This document shows positions 6,143-14,618 of a stretch of DNA of 15,285 bases, piece after piece. The stretch is from assembly GCA_964369635.1 (NCBI GenBank), contig CAYJGN010000043.1, positions 1-15,285 on the forward strand, read 5' to 3'. The notes under the pieces are model-generated. The model was not told where the DNA came from and made no database searches. It was given only the letters and a program-made list of their open reading frames with translations. Origin of the DNA: CAYJGN01 sp964369635 (GTDB lineage: Bacteria; Bacillota; Clostridia; Oscillospirales; Ruminococcaceae). Position 1 is the stretch's first letter. Each line of letters opens with the position of its first letter. Position numbers and translations under genes: made by a program.

Positions 6143-6148
6143 AAAATT

Positions 6149-7231
6149 TTAGTTAATTACAACTTTATTTTCAAGTGCGCTATCAACAACACAGATATAG
6201 GTTTTGCCTGCATTGAGAACTACCTCTCCACCACTTAAATCGCTTAGTACAAACGGCTGTGCAAGGTCACCCTTAGTCCATTTAATCTCTTGTGCTGTTC
6301 CACCAGTTATTCTATAGCCGGTGCCACTGTTTAAGTCGAGCTGTAGAAGACCGCTTCCTGCTGGGTGAAGTTCGGTATCTGCAAAGAGGATAATAACGTT
6401 ATCAGCAGCTATCTGCTCACCTGTTATAGCATCGATATGCGCTCCGCCAAACTGTCCCTTGAGGTACATCATGCTATCTGCATCATAGGTGAATGTTGCA
6501 GTTGTATAGCTTGAGAATCCAACAGTGATATCAGTTGCAGTCATATCGCCATCATAAGCTCTCTCGCCTTCTGGTGCGAAGTTATAGGTCGGCTCGATAT
6601 AATCACTATCAGAGTAAACATTAGCATTCTTATCATCAAGAGCTACCTGAATATATTCTGAATTCGTAAAGTTTGCATGCTCACGACCGCCGCGCTCCGC
6701 TGCAAGTTGCGAGTCGAGCCAGAATGCCGATGTTCCATAAACGTCGCCGTCAAATGTCATAAGATCATATGCCGCTATAACATCTCTGGAAGGATATGAG
6801 CTACCATAATGGACAAATAAAGTCTCATGTGGGTATGCAAAGTCGAGGTAATACTCACGAACGCTTCGAACAGGTCCTACCTGCTCTGGTAGATTTCTGT
6901 AATCTGAATAAATCGCCATGATTCGGGTAATTCCGCCCTCTGCAAGGGTCTCATACCACATATCAGCTCCACCGATACCATGCTGTGGAATAGCGTTTCT
7001 TATATTGTTTATCATAACCGACATCGGGCGAAGACCAACCATGTCCTCATCTATTGGAAGACCTGTCAGCGGGTTAAGGTATGCTTCTGCTGGGAGTGCG
7101 GGAGTGCTTTCCGAACTGCTTTCTGATGATTCTCCACCTTCAGACGAACTTGACGAATCATTGTTTCCGCCACCACAAGCGGTTAAAATTATAGTCAGCG
7201 CCAAGACTAAAGTTAATAGCTTTAATTTCAT
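6149..7231 (-). CDS. DUF3048 (YerB-like) lipoprotein
   Basis: This 360-residue surface lipoprotein has a signal peptide ending in lipobox LTAC, with Cys 19 the lipidated residue. A Gly/Asn/Ser/Glu-rich linker spans 20-47. The DUF3048 N-terminal domain starts at NPLTGLPIDE (53-62) and runs through GLRPMSVMINN, WYETLAEGGITRIMAIYSDY and GPVRSVREYYLDFA to about residue 200. The C-terminal DUF3048 domain covers about 215-355. The length is normal for the family (YerB of Bacillus). The function is not established; an envelope role is presumed. AAGGAG lies about 9 nt before the ATG. A good promoter (7267-7295) and terminator make it a single-gene unit divergent from the polysaccharide genes. Confidence 0.92.
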   Translation of the reverse strand: MKLKLLTLVLALTIILTACGGGNNDSSSSSEGGESSESSSESTPALPAEAYLNPLTGLPIDEDMVGLRPMSVMINNIRNAIPQHGIGGADMWYETLAEGGITRIMAIYSDYRNLPEQVGPVRSVREYYLDFAYPHETLFVHYGSSYPSRDVIAAYDLMTFDGDVYGTSAFWLDSQLAAERGGREHANFTNSEYIQVALDDKNANVYSDSDYIEPTYNFAPEGERAYDGDMTATDITVGFSSYTTATFTYDADSMMYLKGQFGGAHIDAITGEQIAADNVIILFADTELHPAGSGLLQLDLNSGTGYRITGGTAQEIKWTKGDLAQPFVLSDLSGGEVVLNAGKTYICVVDSALENKVVIN

Positions 7232-7266
7232 TTATTTTTACTCCTTATTTTAAACTTAACAAACCT

Positions 7267-7295
7267 ATTATAATAGATTTTGCCCCTTAAATCAA
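7267..7295 (-). promoter_or_regulatory. Promoter of DUF3048 gene
   Basis: On the minus strand, TTGATT (7290-7295) and TATAAT (7267-7272) are separated by exactly 17 bp, about 36 nt before the start codon. The -10 region lies in the 12-nt palindrome CTATTATAATAG. Confidence 0.7.
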
Positions 7296-7393
7296 CATTT
7301 TTTGCGCAGTTTGTCAAATAATGGTCGATATTATAAAATATACCAACAAACAGCTAAATTCAAAAGTTAATCGCGCTTTTCGCCATAATATGG

Positions 7394-7399
7394 TATAAT
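7394..7399 (+). promoter_or_regulatory. Extended -10 promoter of polysaccharide gene pair
   Basis: TGGTATAAT (7391-7399) is an exact TGnTATAAT extended -10 box, which can work without a good -35. It lies 29 nt before the start codon at 7429. No convincing -35 hexamer is seen at 17 bp. Confidence 0.6.
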
Positions 7400-7428
7400 T
7401 GATATAAATTTTCTAATCGGAGGATAGA

Positions 7429-8754
7429 ATGGTTGATTTTTTAATACTCTATGAGCATATTGTGCGGGAAATAGAGAGCGATACGCTTATAGCAGCTGAG
7501 CTTGAACGTCGAGGATATAAGGTTCGTATTCACCAGCTCTTAGATACCCGAAAGCTCTCATATTTAACATATAACAAACCAAAGGTTATTCTAACCTCTG
7601 CAATGTATGATAATGAAACGTTAAACAGCTTTGTTTATAATAATGTCGGGACGCACAATAAGGTTATAAATCTCCACTGGGAGCAGGTTCTCTCAAGGGA
7701 GCAAGAGGATATGGATTTTTATAATTCAAAAGATGCTGCCGCGCTATGTCTGCATACTTGTTGGGGAGAGGCATCAAAAGATAGACTTGTGCGAAACGGT
7801 CTCCCGCCCGAAAATGCATATGTTACAGGTCCTGTCCATTATGATTTTTTCAGAGAACCATTTGCTGAGATGTTTTTTGGCAAGGAAAAACTCGGCGAAA
7901 AATATAATCTCGACAGCAAAAAAAACTGGCTTTTAATAATTAGCAGCTATACTGCTGCATATATGTCCCCTGAAGAGCTTGCGGAGATGAGCGAGATAAC
8001 AGGGTTTGATTACCCCGCTTTTCGCGATTTGACCCTTGCCTCTATGACCGATACACTTGGTTGGTTTGAGCGGTATTTAAATGAGAGCGATGATGATTCG
8101 TATGTTATCTATCGTCCACACCCAAGTGAGTGGGATAGTCCCATTCTGCGCCTGATGCAAGAAAAATACCCGAGATTTCGCGTTATATCTGATCTTTCAA
8201 TAAGAGAATGGATAGTTGCCTGTGATATAATCTATAGCTGGATGAGCACCTCTATTCCGGAGGTTTATTTTGCTGGCAAGTCGGCGCATGTTCTCCGACC
8301 ATACCCTATAAGCGAAGTTTTCGACCCTGTTATATATGAGGGGGTTTTCGCAATAGATAACTACGACGACTTCCTACCGACCACTACCGCTAAAAATCCC
8401 CCTTTTCCAATAGATGAGAAGCTGCTCCGGTACCATTACGACTATGATAGCTACCCATCATATATGAGAATATGCGACCTTTGCGAGGAAGTTTTAAAAA
8501 GAGATGATTTATCAAAACCTTTCTCGAAGTTTAAGGGGAAATATTCGGTTGCGAAATGGCTCTCGCTATATGTTTTCCATTTTATCCGAGTTTGCAGAAT
8601 TAATCCTCTTTGGTTTCAGGGGATTATACCATCTGTCGCAAAATATACCGACAGGATTTTGGGATATATAAAGAAAGATTATATTCCAAAAAGCGAGCGA
8701 AAAAGCCTTATCGCGAAGATGAAAGGACTGCTTTTTAAATATGAACGCAGATAA
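7429..8754 (+). CDS. Surface carbohydrate biosynthesis protein (GT-B-like)
   Basis: This 441-residue protein probably transfers a sugar or polyol-phosphate unit during surface polysaccharide synthesis. The N-terminal half has a Rossmann-like opening (VDFLILYEH ... ELERRGYKVRI). A segment at 104-139 (LCLHTCWGE, then NAYVTGPVHYDF) resembles the linker seen in CDP-glycerol transferases and the 'surface carbohydrate biosynthesis' family. The C-terminal half carries YRPHPSEWDSP (228-238) and CDIIYSWMSTSIPEVYFAGK (265-284), the donor-binding pattern of that GT-B superfamily. Residues after about 370 are basic and aromatic and may contact membrane. GGAGG lies 5 nt before the ATG. The end overlaps the flippase start by 14 nt, so the two are coupled. 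The substrate is unknown. Confidence 0.75.
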   Translation: MVDFLILYEHIVREIESDTLIAAELERRGYKVRIHQLLDTRKLSYLTYNKPKVILTSAMYDNETLNSFVYNNVGTHNKVINLHWEQVLSREQEDMDFYNSKDAAALCLHTCWGEASKDRLVRNGLPPENAYVTGPVHYDFFREPFAEMFFGKEKLGEKYNLDSKKNWLLIISSYTAAYMSPEELAEMSEITGFDYPAFRDLTLASMTDTLGWFERYLNESDDDSYVIYRPHPSEWDSPILRLMQEKYPRFRVISDLSIREWIVACDIIYSWMSTSIPEVYFAGKSAHVLRPYPISEVFDPVIYEGVFAIDNYDDFLPTTTAKNPPFPIDEKLLRYHYDYDSYPSYMRICDLCEEVLKRDDLSKPFSKFKGKYSVAKWLSLYVFHFIRVCRINPLWFQGIIPSVAKYTDRILGYIKKDYIPKSERKSLIAKMKGLLFKYERR

Positions 8755-10195
8755 AGTTACCGCTGAGAGTTTTCTCCTCTCGGTTTTTAAATATTCTATT
8801 GCCACTTGGGTTAATTTCCTTATTTATGGCGTTGCTATCATAGCTTCAAGTTGGCTTTTAACCCCTGATGTTTTAGGGCCTGTTAATATGTTTATAACCG
8901 TTTCGACCCTTATTATGAACGGATGCGTTTTAGGCCTTGACCATAGCTATATCAGATATTTTTCAGATGATAGGTTTGGTGCTTCGAGCAAAACAATATT
9001 TGGAATATGCTTTAGTGCTTCAACTGTTTTCGTCTTTGCAGTATCTATTATCGCCTCTTTATTTTTTGCATCCCCAATTTCGGAGGCTATATTTGGCTTT
9101 TCATCACCCCTTGCAACATATATGATATTCTCAAATGTTTTCTGCCTATCCATTACTCGGTTTATAAATATAACCTACCGCATGGAAGGCAATATACGAA
9201 TGTATTCTCTGCAGAGTATTGCCCAGCAGTTTTTCACAAGGGTGTTTTTCCTCTCAGCCGCTTTTATAAACCCGACTTTTGAAGGTGTTATCGTTTTAAA
9301 CGTTATAGGAATGGTTGCATTCACCGCTCTGTTTTGGATTGCAAAGGGGCGCAAAATGCTTCCTTCAAAGGGGTTTTTCAAAGTTTCTATATTTAAGCCG
9401 TTATTTAAATATGGAATTGCCCTCTGTCCAACTTCTGTTCTCCTTTGGCTCAATACCTTTATAAGCCAGATAATCGTCAGTAGGTATGTGGGAGATTTTG
9501 CGCTTGGTATTTTCACAAATGTTTCAACTGTTTCGAATATTATTTCGGTCATTCAAGCGGGATTTGCAACATTCTGGTCGGCATTCATCTACCAAAACTA
9601 TAAGACTGCGCAGAAAACCATCATAGCGGTACACGACTATCTGCTATATGGTGTTTTAATTTCAATTGGCGGTATTATAATCTTTTGGGATATCATTTTT
9701 ATGATTTTAGGCCCTGAATACGCAAGTGGCGCTTCGATTATGGGTATTATGCTTCTATCGCCAACCCTTCTTATTGTTAGTGAAACAACGGTTTACGGGA
9801 TAACTATCGAGGGTAAGAGCTATATTGATATGGTAGCGATGATTATCTGCGCTGTTGTTAATATAGTCGGTTGCGTTTTATTGGTGCCGCAGTTTGGCAT
9901 TTTAGGGGCTGCATATGCTCTGTTTATTGCAAATCTTATTATGTTTATCTTTAGAACGATAATTGCGCAGCGTTTTTATCGCTCGCTTGAAAATATCAAA
10001 CGGACGAGCCTTGGGATGGTTTTGCTGATTGCAGCGGCCGTTTTTGCAACGATTTTCTATGATAACTTTATGCTAAAAGCGCTTGTTGGCATCGCCCTTT
10101 GGGTTTTATCAACTGTTTTATACAGGCGGCAGTTTTTCCAGGCGATAGATTTCGCTCGTGGGTTTATTAAAAGAAAAACTATCGATAAAGGATAA
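8741..10195 (+). CDS. Wzx/MATE-type polysaccharide flippase
   Basis: This 484-residue polytopic membrane protein belongs to the MOP superfamily (Wzx, oligosaccharide flippase). About 12-14 hydrophobic segments run its whole length, beginning FKYSIATWVNFLIYGVAIIA (16-35). The N-terminal pattern (LLTPDVLGPVNMFITVSTLI) is typical of PST-type Wzx proteins that flip undecaprenyl-linked repeat units. The loop after the sixth or seventh segment holds SQIIVSRYVGDFALGIF, a common Wzx motif. It starts inside the last codons of the gene before it, with only AAAGGAC at 12 nt, so translation probably depends on coupling. No polymerase or initiating transferase gene is visible, so the complete pathway would have to lie elsewhere. 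The family is clear; the cargo is not. Confidence 0.88.
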   Translation: MNADKVTAESFLLSVFKYSIATWVNFLIYGVAIIASSWLLTPDVLGPVNMFITVSTLIMNGCVLGLDHSYIRYFSDDRFGASSKTIFGICFSASTVFVFAVSIIASLFFASPISEAIFGFSSPLATYMIFSNVFCLSITRFINITYRMEGNIRMYSLQSIAQQFFTRVFFLSAAFINPTFEGVIVLNVIGMVAFTALFWIAKGRKMLPSKGFFKVSIFKPLFKYGIALCPTSVLLWLNTFISQIIVSRYVGDFALGIFTNVSTVSNIISVIQAGFATFWSAFIYQNYKTAQKTIIAVHDYLLYGVLISIGGIIIFWDIIFMILGPEYASGASIMGIMLLSPTLLIVSETTVYGITIEGKSYIDMVAMIICAVVNIVGCVLLVPQFGILGAAYALFIANLIMFIFRTIIAQRFYRSLENIKRTSLGMVLLIAAAVFATIFYDNFMLKALVGIALWVLSTVLYRRQFFQAIDFARGFIKRKTIDKG

Positions 10196-10363
10196 ATATT
10201 TATATTGGCATAAACTTTTGTGAAATGGTCGCAGATGCACCCTTTCAGATAGATTGATTTTATGATTTTGCAAGGGCTTGCTTAGGGTTCGGGGTCGGTT
10301 GACATCTGGTTGAATGCTTGAATAGAGTAAGTATGGGTTAAGTTTTGATGTTTAGCAGTTTGC

Positions 10364-10465
10364 CCGCCGCCCGCCACGAAAATCTTTGATTTTAAAAAGA
10401 GAGAACGCTTAAAATAAGCGCTCTCTCTTTTTTGCGGTGCAAAGCACCGCCGTGGCGGGCGGCGG
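10364..10465. repeat. Cloverleaf (four-way-junction) element 4
   Basis: The outer stem is a perfect 15-bp pairing of 10364-10378 with 10451-10465; the right strand holds CGGGCGGCG. Arm 1 is 10379-10393 (AAAATC/GATTTT, loop TTT). Arm 2 is 10394-10432 (17 positions, one A-C mismatch, loop AAAAT). Arm 3 is 10434-10450 (GCGGTGC/GCACCGC, loop AAA). Only T10433 is unpaired at the junction. It lies between the convergent flippase and ung genes. Confidence 0.9.
10394..10433. terminator. Probable bidirectional terminator (arm 2 of cloverleaf 4)
   Basis: The arm AAAAAGAGAG...CTCTCTTTTT is a stem flanked by an A run and a T run (T tract 10428-10433 on plus, five T opposite 10394-10398 on minus). It lies between the convergent flippase and ung genes, where no other terminator is seen. 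Confidence 0.6.
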
Positions 10466-10543
10466 CCTTGCACGCACCTACCAAAAGTACTATAAAAAAA
10501 TTTATCTTATACCCGATTAACTTCTATGCAAAACTAAAAACAA

Positions 10544-11212
10544 CTAATTCAAGCAAAAATCTATCTCACCCACTCCATTTTCCGCTAAAAATTCGTTGCA
10601 CAGCTTAAAGTGGTTACATCCGAAAAACCCTCTGTGCGCAGATAGGGGAGAAGGGTGCGGCGCTGTGAAAACTTGATGTTTTTTATTGGTGACAAGCGTT
10701 TTTTTTGATATCGCATTATTGCCCCATAGAAGGTAGGCTATCGGTCTATCAAGCTTCTCCACCTCGCTTATTATCCTATCGGTGACAAACTCCCAACCCC
10801 TACCGCTATGGCTTTGCGGCGCTCCTTCGCGCACGGTGAGGACTGTATTTAGAAGAAGAACTCCATTTATCGCCCAATCGCGAAGGCTTCCGCTTTTTGG
10901 AATATCGCACCCATATTCCGCCGAAATCTCTTTAAAAATGTTTTGCAAACTCGGCGGATGCGCCACCCCATCACCCACTGAAAAGCATAGCCCCTCAGCC
11001 TGTCCTGCTCGGTGATATGGGTCTTGACCTATAATCACCGCCTTGATTTTTTCCGGTGGAGTTAATTTTAGCGCATTAAATATATCCTCTGCCGGCGGGA
11101 AAATTATCTCGCTTTTATATTCTGTGACTAAAAATGCCCGCAGTCTTTTATACTCAGCGCTCTCCCATAAATCACTTAAGATACTATCCCAGCTATTCCC
11201 TATTTTTACCAT
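10544..11212 (-). CDS. ung: Uracil-DNA glycosylase, family 1
   Basis: The enzyme removes uracil from DNA, leaving an abasic site for base-excision repair. At 222 residues it has the usual length. The water-activating motif GQDPYH is at 62-67 (Asp 64, His 67), LLNTVLTV at 120-127 holds the uracil-reading Asn 122, and the DNA-intercalation loop HPSPLSAHRGFFGCNHF is at 186-202 (His 186). All key residues are present. The start lies inside yfhO (20-nt overlap), with AGAGGG about 6 nt before the ATG, so it is translated from the GT2-yfhO transcript. Pairing a repair enzyme with a wall-glycosylation operon looks like positional coupling rather than shared function. Confidence 0.97.
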   Translation of the reverse strand: MVKIGNSWDSILSDLWESAEYKRLRAFLVTEYKSEIIFPPAEDIFNALKLTPPEKIKAVIIGQDPYHRAGQAEGLCFSVGDGVAHPPSLQNIFKEISAEYGCDIPKSGSLRDWAINGVLLLNTVLTVREGAPQSHSGRGWEFVTDRIISEVEKLDRPIAYLLWGNNAISKKTLVTNKKHQVFTAPHPSPLSAHRGFFGCNHFKLCNEFLAENGVGEIDFCLN

Positions 11213-13502
11213 TTAAAACCCTCTTTTTAATTTTGTCATAAAAGATATATAAAAGAAGTGCCACTGCTCCGAATATCATCAAAACAATTTCTAAAACAAG
11301 CGTCGGCGGCGTATAGATAAATTCAATGATATTCTCCCCAGCAGAAGCGGGTATTCCGATAAAGCCGCCTTGAACTTTATAAATTTCAGCGCTCTCGCCA
11401 TTAACAGTTGCTGAAAATCCCGCGTCGTACGGAATAGAGTAAAAGACTATATTATCGCTCTCAAGGGTTATTTCGCTATAAAAACCATTTTTTATCTCAT
11501 AGAAAACATCGCAAGTTTCGCTTTGTCGTGCCAAAACATCTGCTTCAAAGCTCTCAAAGCTAACATCTAAATCAGCTATATCCGCCTGTGACAATGATTG
11601 CGGAATATTCTCATCAACAACAAGATATTTAAGAAGCGCCAAATCCCTATCCCCCGCTGAAATCTGCATAAGCTGCTCTGTTGTTATATAGCTATCATAG
11701 GTAAATCCCATCGGAATATAGTAGGGGTATTCGTATACTATATAATCGTCTGTTGATTTAATCTCGAAATATCCTGGCAGATAAACATCATAAGCACCAT
11801 TTTTCGTTCTGGTGATATATTTAACCGATGTAAGAGAGTGAAAGCCATAGTTTAATTTATGGTCAACTTGAAAGGTGACAATCTGATCTTCACCGAGAAT
11901 ATCTCTTATCTCATAGCTTGTCGGGTGAAGGGTAGAGGAGAAGATATTAACTGTTGGTTTACCGGTTAATATAGATAGATTAGCATAGGATTTATGGTTA
12001 TCGTACCGAACATACTCGCTATCTTCTACAACGGTATTATAACCATCTGTGAAATAGCTTTCAACATCTCCATGATATGGGAAATTCCTAAAACTTTTTT
12101 GTAGAGTATCTACTGCTACATTTCCAAGAGTTGCCGAAACCAAAATTGTCGCACCACATAAGATTAAAACTGCTAATTTTCGAGATTTCATATAGCAAAC
12201 AGCAACGGTTAGAATGAGTGAAATAGCGGCAACTATTATAAAAAGCATCGCTTTTCCATGATCTTGAAAATATAGGTTATATTCGGGATTTGCTACAACA
12301 TCTTCCCAAATACTATAAAAGTAGACCATCGCTATAACGCATAGAAAAACAGGGATTAGTCCCCAAAGTGGCGATATTCGTTTTTTTGTTTCAAAAAATT
12401 TCACCGAATAGAGCGCCATAAAAAGCAGAGGTAGGATAAACCAGCGTGGGTAATAGTGGTTTAGCGAAAGGGAAAAGGCGGCATTTAAAATTGGAATTGC
12501 CATTATTGCAGATGAGCTTATAAGAATTATCCGCGCAAATTTATCCTTCGCACCTATGAGATAGGCGAAAACCAAAACTATGCCAACAACCGGCAACCAA
12601 AGGGATGGTAAATCCGGATGGTTATCGCCGAAGAAAGCTCTGTTATAGAGAGTTTCTGCGGGTAGGATTAAGCCTTTGATTATCGTTGCGAGGGTATAGC
12701 CATCATAGAGAGAGGGTGATACTGATGTTTCAATGCTCTGTTGCAGAAAACGGGGATTTAAAAATGTTGGTAGTATTGCTCGAAATATTATTGTGCTTGA
12801 GAGCAAAACCGAAGCGGTGCTTTCAAATGCAAGGGGAAAAAATAGTTTTTTGCCGATTATGTATTCCTTGGTTATTATTTTTGCAACAAAATAAATGACT
12901 AAGAAAAGAGCAGTCATATAAAACATCATATAGTTTGTAATAAGTAGCAGTGTTGCTGTTGCTGCAAGATAGCCCTTTTTTCTTTCAAGCACTGCGCAAT
13001 CAAGTGCCCAAAAAATTAGCGGTATCAGAGCATAGCTGTCTAAAAAGTGATAGTTTAAATTAAAGAAAACGGTTGCTGAAAATGAAAATAAAAGCGAGGC
13101 AAGCAAAACGCTTTGCCACTCTTTAAGATATCTTTTAAAAAATAGAGCAGATGTAAAACCCATTACACCAAATTTTAATATTGCAAATATTCCGACAAAA
13201 TAAAGATAGTTCGTAGCGCCGGGAATTAGGTAATAAAGAATAGAAAAAGGGGATAGGATATTGTAAAACCCTAAAATATTAAAAACATCTCCACCAAGCC
13301 CTAAATTATCAGCCCAAACAGCACCCGAGGTTATATGCTCTTTTGCACTATCTATAAAGGTTATCTGCTGAAAATTAAAGTCGGTACCGAGGGTAAATGC
13401 TCCGCCATTTAATATCATATGAGGTATGATAAAAAGCGTCGACGTCATAGCACAAACTATAAAGCAGAGAAGCGGTATATTGTATATTTTTTTCTTAAGC
13501 AT
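11193..13502 (-). CDS. yfhO: YfhO-family GT-C membrane glycosyltransferase
   Basis: This 769-residue polytopic protein has a long N-terminal membrane domain (first segment about 9-30, then about a dozen more to residue 460). An extracytoplasmic domain spans about 465-730, and a last segment near 737-756 (LEIVLMIFGAVALLLYIFYD) is followed by a basic tail. The first outside loop holds LGTDFNFQQ (38-46), matching the catalytic acidic position of GT-C enzymes. In Bacillus, YfhO transfers GlcNAc from an undecaprenyl-phosphate carrier to lipoteichoic acid, and CsbB (a GT2 enzyme) makes that carrier; the same pair stands here, 37 nt apart. GGGGGT precedes the ATG. The polymer modified here is not known. 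Confidence 0.88.
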   Translation of the reverse strand: MLKKKIYNIPLLCFIVCAMTSTLFIIPHMILNGGAFTLGTDFNFQQITFIDSAKEHITSGAVWADNLGLGGDVFNILGFYNILSPFSILYYLIPGATNYLYFVGIFAILKFGVMGFTSALFFKRYLKEWQSVLLASLLFSFSATVFFNLNYHFLDSYALIPLIFWALDCAVLERKKGYLAATATLLLITNYMMFYMTALFLVIYFVAKIITKEYIIGKKLFFPLAFESTASVLLSSTIIFRAILPTFLNPRFLQQSIETSVSPSLYDGYTLATIIKGLILPAETLYNRAFFGDNHPDLPSLWLPVVGIVLVFAYLIGAKDKFARIILISSSAIMAIPILNAAFSLSLNHYYPRWFILPLLFMALYSVKFFETKKRISPLWGLIPVFLCVIAMVYFYSIWEDVVANPEYNLYFQDHGKAMLFIIVAAISLILTVAVCYMKSRKLAVLILCGATILVSATLGNVAVDTLQKSFRNFPYHGDVESYFTDGYNTVVEDSEYVRYDNHKSYANLSILTGKPTVNIFSSTLHPTSYEIRDILGEDQIVTFQVDHKLNYGFHSLTSVKYITRTKNGAYDVYLPGYFEIKSTDDYIVYEYPYYIPMGFTYDSYITTEQLMQISAGDRDLALLKYLVVDENIPQSLSQADIADLDVSFESFEADVLARQSETCDVFYEIKNGFYSEITLESDNIVFYSIPYDAGFSATVNGESAEIYKVQGGFIGIPASAGENIIEFIYTPPTLVLEIVLMIFGAVALLLYIFYDKIKKRVLNGKNRE

Positions 13503-13539
13503 ATTATTACCCCCTATGCCTAAATTTTTTTAGAATTAA

Positions 13540-14484
13540 TTATAGCGAATCCTGTTTTTCAATATTGCTCTCTTTCGTTATATAAATAGGTCTTCTTTTC
13601 GTCTCAAGATATGTCTTTGCCATATACTGGCCAAGCACGCCAAAGGTGAGTAGTTGTACACCTCCGATAAGAAAAATAAACGAAATAAGTGACGGATATC
13701 CAGCGACAGGGTCGCCGAAGATAAGTGTTCTCACAACAAAAAAGACTATCATTATAAAGGCGAAAACGCAAAATAAAATACCTAAAACCGATGCCGCCGC
13801 GAGAGGAGCGGTTGAGAATGCAACTATACCATCGAGTGAGTATAGGAAAAGTTTCCAAAAGCTCCATTTGGTCTCGCCCGCCGCTCGCTCACGGTTTTCG
13901 TATTCGAGCCATTTTGTGTTAAATCCAACCCATGAGAATAACCCTTTTGAAAATCTGTTGCGCTCGCGAAGCGAAATAATGCTGTCCGCCATCTGCCTTG
14001 TCATCATTCTAAAGTCGCGAGCTCCATCAACTATCTCGGTTGATGAGATTTTATTTATAAGCTTATAGAATGTTCTTGCAAAAAATGAGCGGATAGGTGG
14101 CTCTCCTTTTCTCGTCACCCTTCTTGTCGCAACACAGTCGTATTCGCCGCTCTCAAGCGTTTCAAACATCGAGCGAAGAAGCGATGGAGGGTCTTGCAAA
14201 TCAACGTCCATAACAGCGATATAGTCACCAGATGCCCCTTCAAAGCCTGCAAACATAGCAGATTCTTTTCCGAAGTTTCTCGAAAATGATATATATTTTA
14301 TTCTGTTATCTTTTTCTGCAAGCTCTTTTAAAACGGCAAGGGTATTATCTCGGCTACCGTCGTTTACAAAAACAATTTCATAATTAAATGGCGCCCCATC
14401 GAGTTCGTTTGTCATTTCATTATAGTAAATAGGCAAAACCTCTTGTTCGTTAAAGCAGGGCACAACTATTGATAAAAGCTTCAT
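13540..14484 (-). CDS. GT2 polyprenyl-phosphate glycosyltransferase (CsbB/GtrB-like)
   Basis: This 314-residue enzyme probably loads a sugar from a nucleotide donor onto undecaprenyl phosphate at the inner face of the membrane. The GT-A fold begins LLSIVVPCFNEQEVLP (3-18), with NDGS at 41-44, the metal-binding VMDVDLQDPP at 91-100 (Asp 93, Asp 95) and GETKWSFWKL at 203-212, a DPM1-like feature. Two membrane segments follow (about 222-252 and 266-288), as in GtrB, YkcC and CsbB. It is complete. AGAGGT lies 5 nt before the ATG. The neighbour yfhO on the same transcript points to the CsbB role. No GtcA-type small flippase is seen nearby, although such systems usually need one. Confidence 0.9.
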   Translation of the reverse strand: MKLLSIVVPCFNEQEVLPIYYNEMTNELDGAPFNYEIVFVNDGSRDNTLAVLKELAEKDNRIKYISFSRNFGKESAMFAGFEGASGDYIAVMDVDLQDPPSLLRSMFETLESGEYDCVATRRVTRKGEPPIRSFFARTFYKLINKISSTEIVDGARDFRMMTRQMADSIISLRERNRFSKGLFSWVGFNTKWLEYENRERAAGETKWSFWKLFLYSLDGIVAFSTAPLAAASVLGILFCVFAFIMIVFFVVRTLIFGDPVAGYPSLISFIFLIGGVQLLTFGVLGQYMAKTYLETKRRPIYITKESNIEKQDSL

Positions 14485-14501
14485 AATTACCTCTTTTTTA
14501 A

Positions 14502-14530
14502 TTTATATAACTATTATTGTCGATAAGCAA
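14502..14530 (-). promoter_or_regulatory. Promoter of GT2-yfhO-ung operon
   Basis: On the minus strand, TTGCTT (14525-14530) and TATAAA (14502-14507) are separated by 17 bp, ending 17 nt before the GT2 start codon. This implies a very short leader. It lies just past the rpsI terminator. Confidence 0.5.
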
Positions 14531-14533
14531 AAT

Positions 14534-14564
14534 AAAAAACGGAGCCACATAAAATGCAGCTCCG
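14534..14564 (-). terminator. Rho-independent terminator of rpsI transcript
   Basis: On the minus strand an 11-bp stem CGGAGCTGCAT/ATGTGGCTCCG (two G-T wobbles, loop TTT) is followed by six T opposite 14534-14539. It separates rpsI and its repeated trailer from the GT2 operon. Confidence 0.88.
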
Positions 14565-14618
14565 AAAAATGGTGCAGTTATTCTCGTTTCGAGAACTGTA
14601 ATATTTTTTTGTGAAAGA

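Noticed and set aside
10299..10328. Promoter TTGACA with TAGAGT 18 bp downstream, before cloverleaf 4
   Set aside because: The -10 box is poor and there is no gene behind it; kept only as a possible source of an element transcript.
10282..10473. Minus-strand 63-codon frame over cloverleaf 4
   Set aside because: The composition follows the repeat; no ribosome site and no protein-like pattern.
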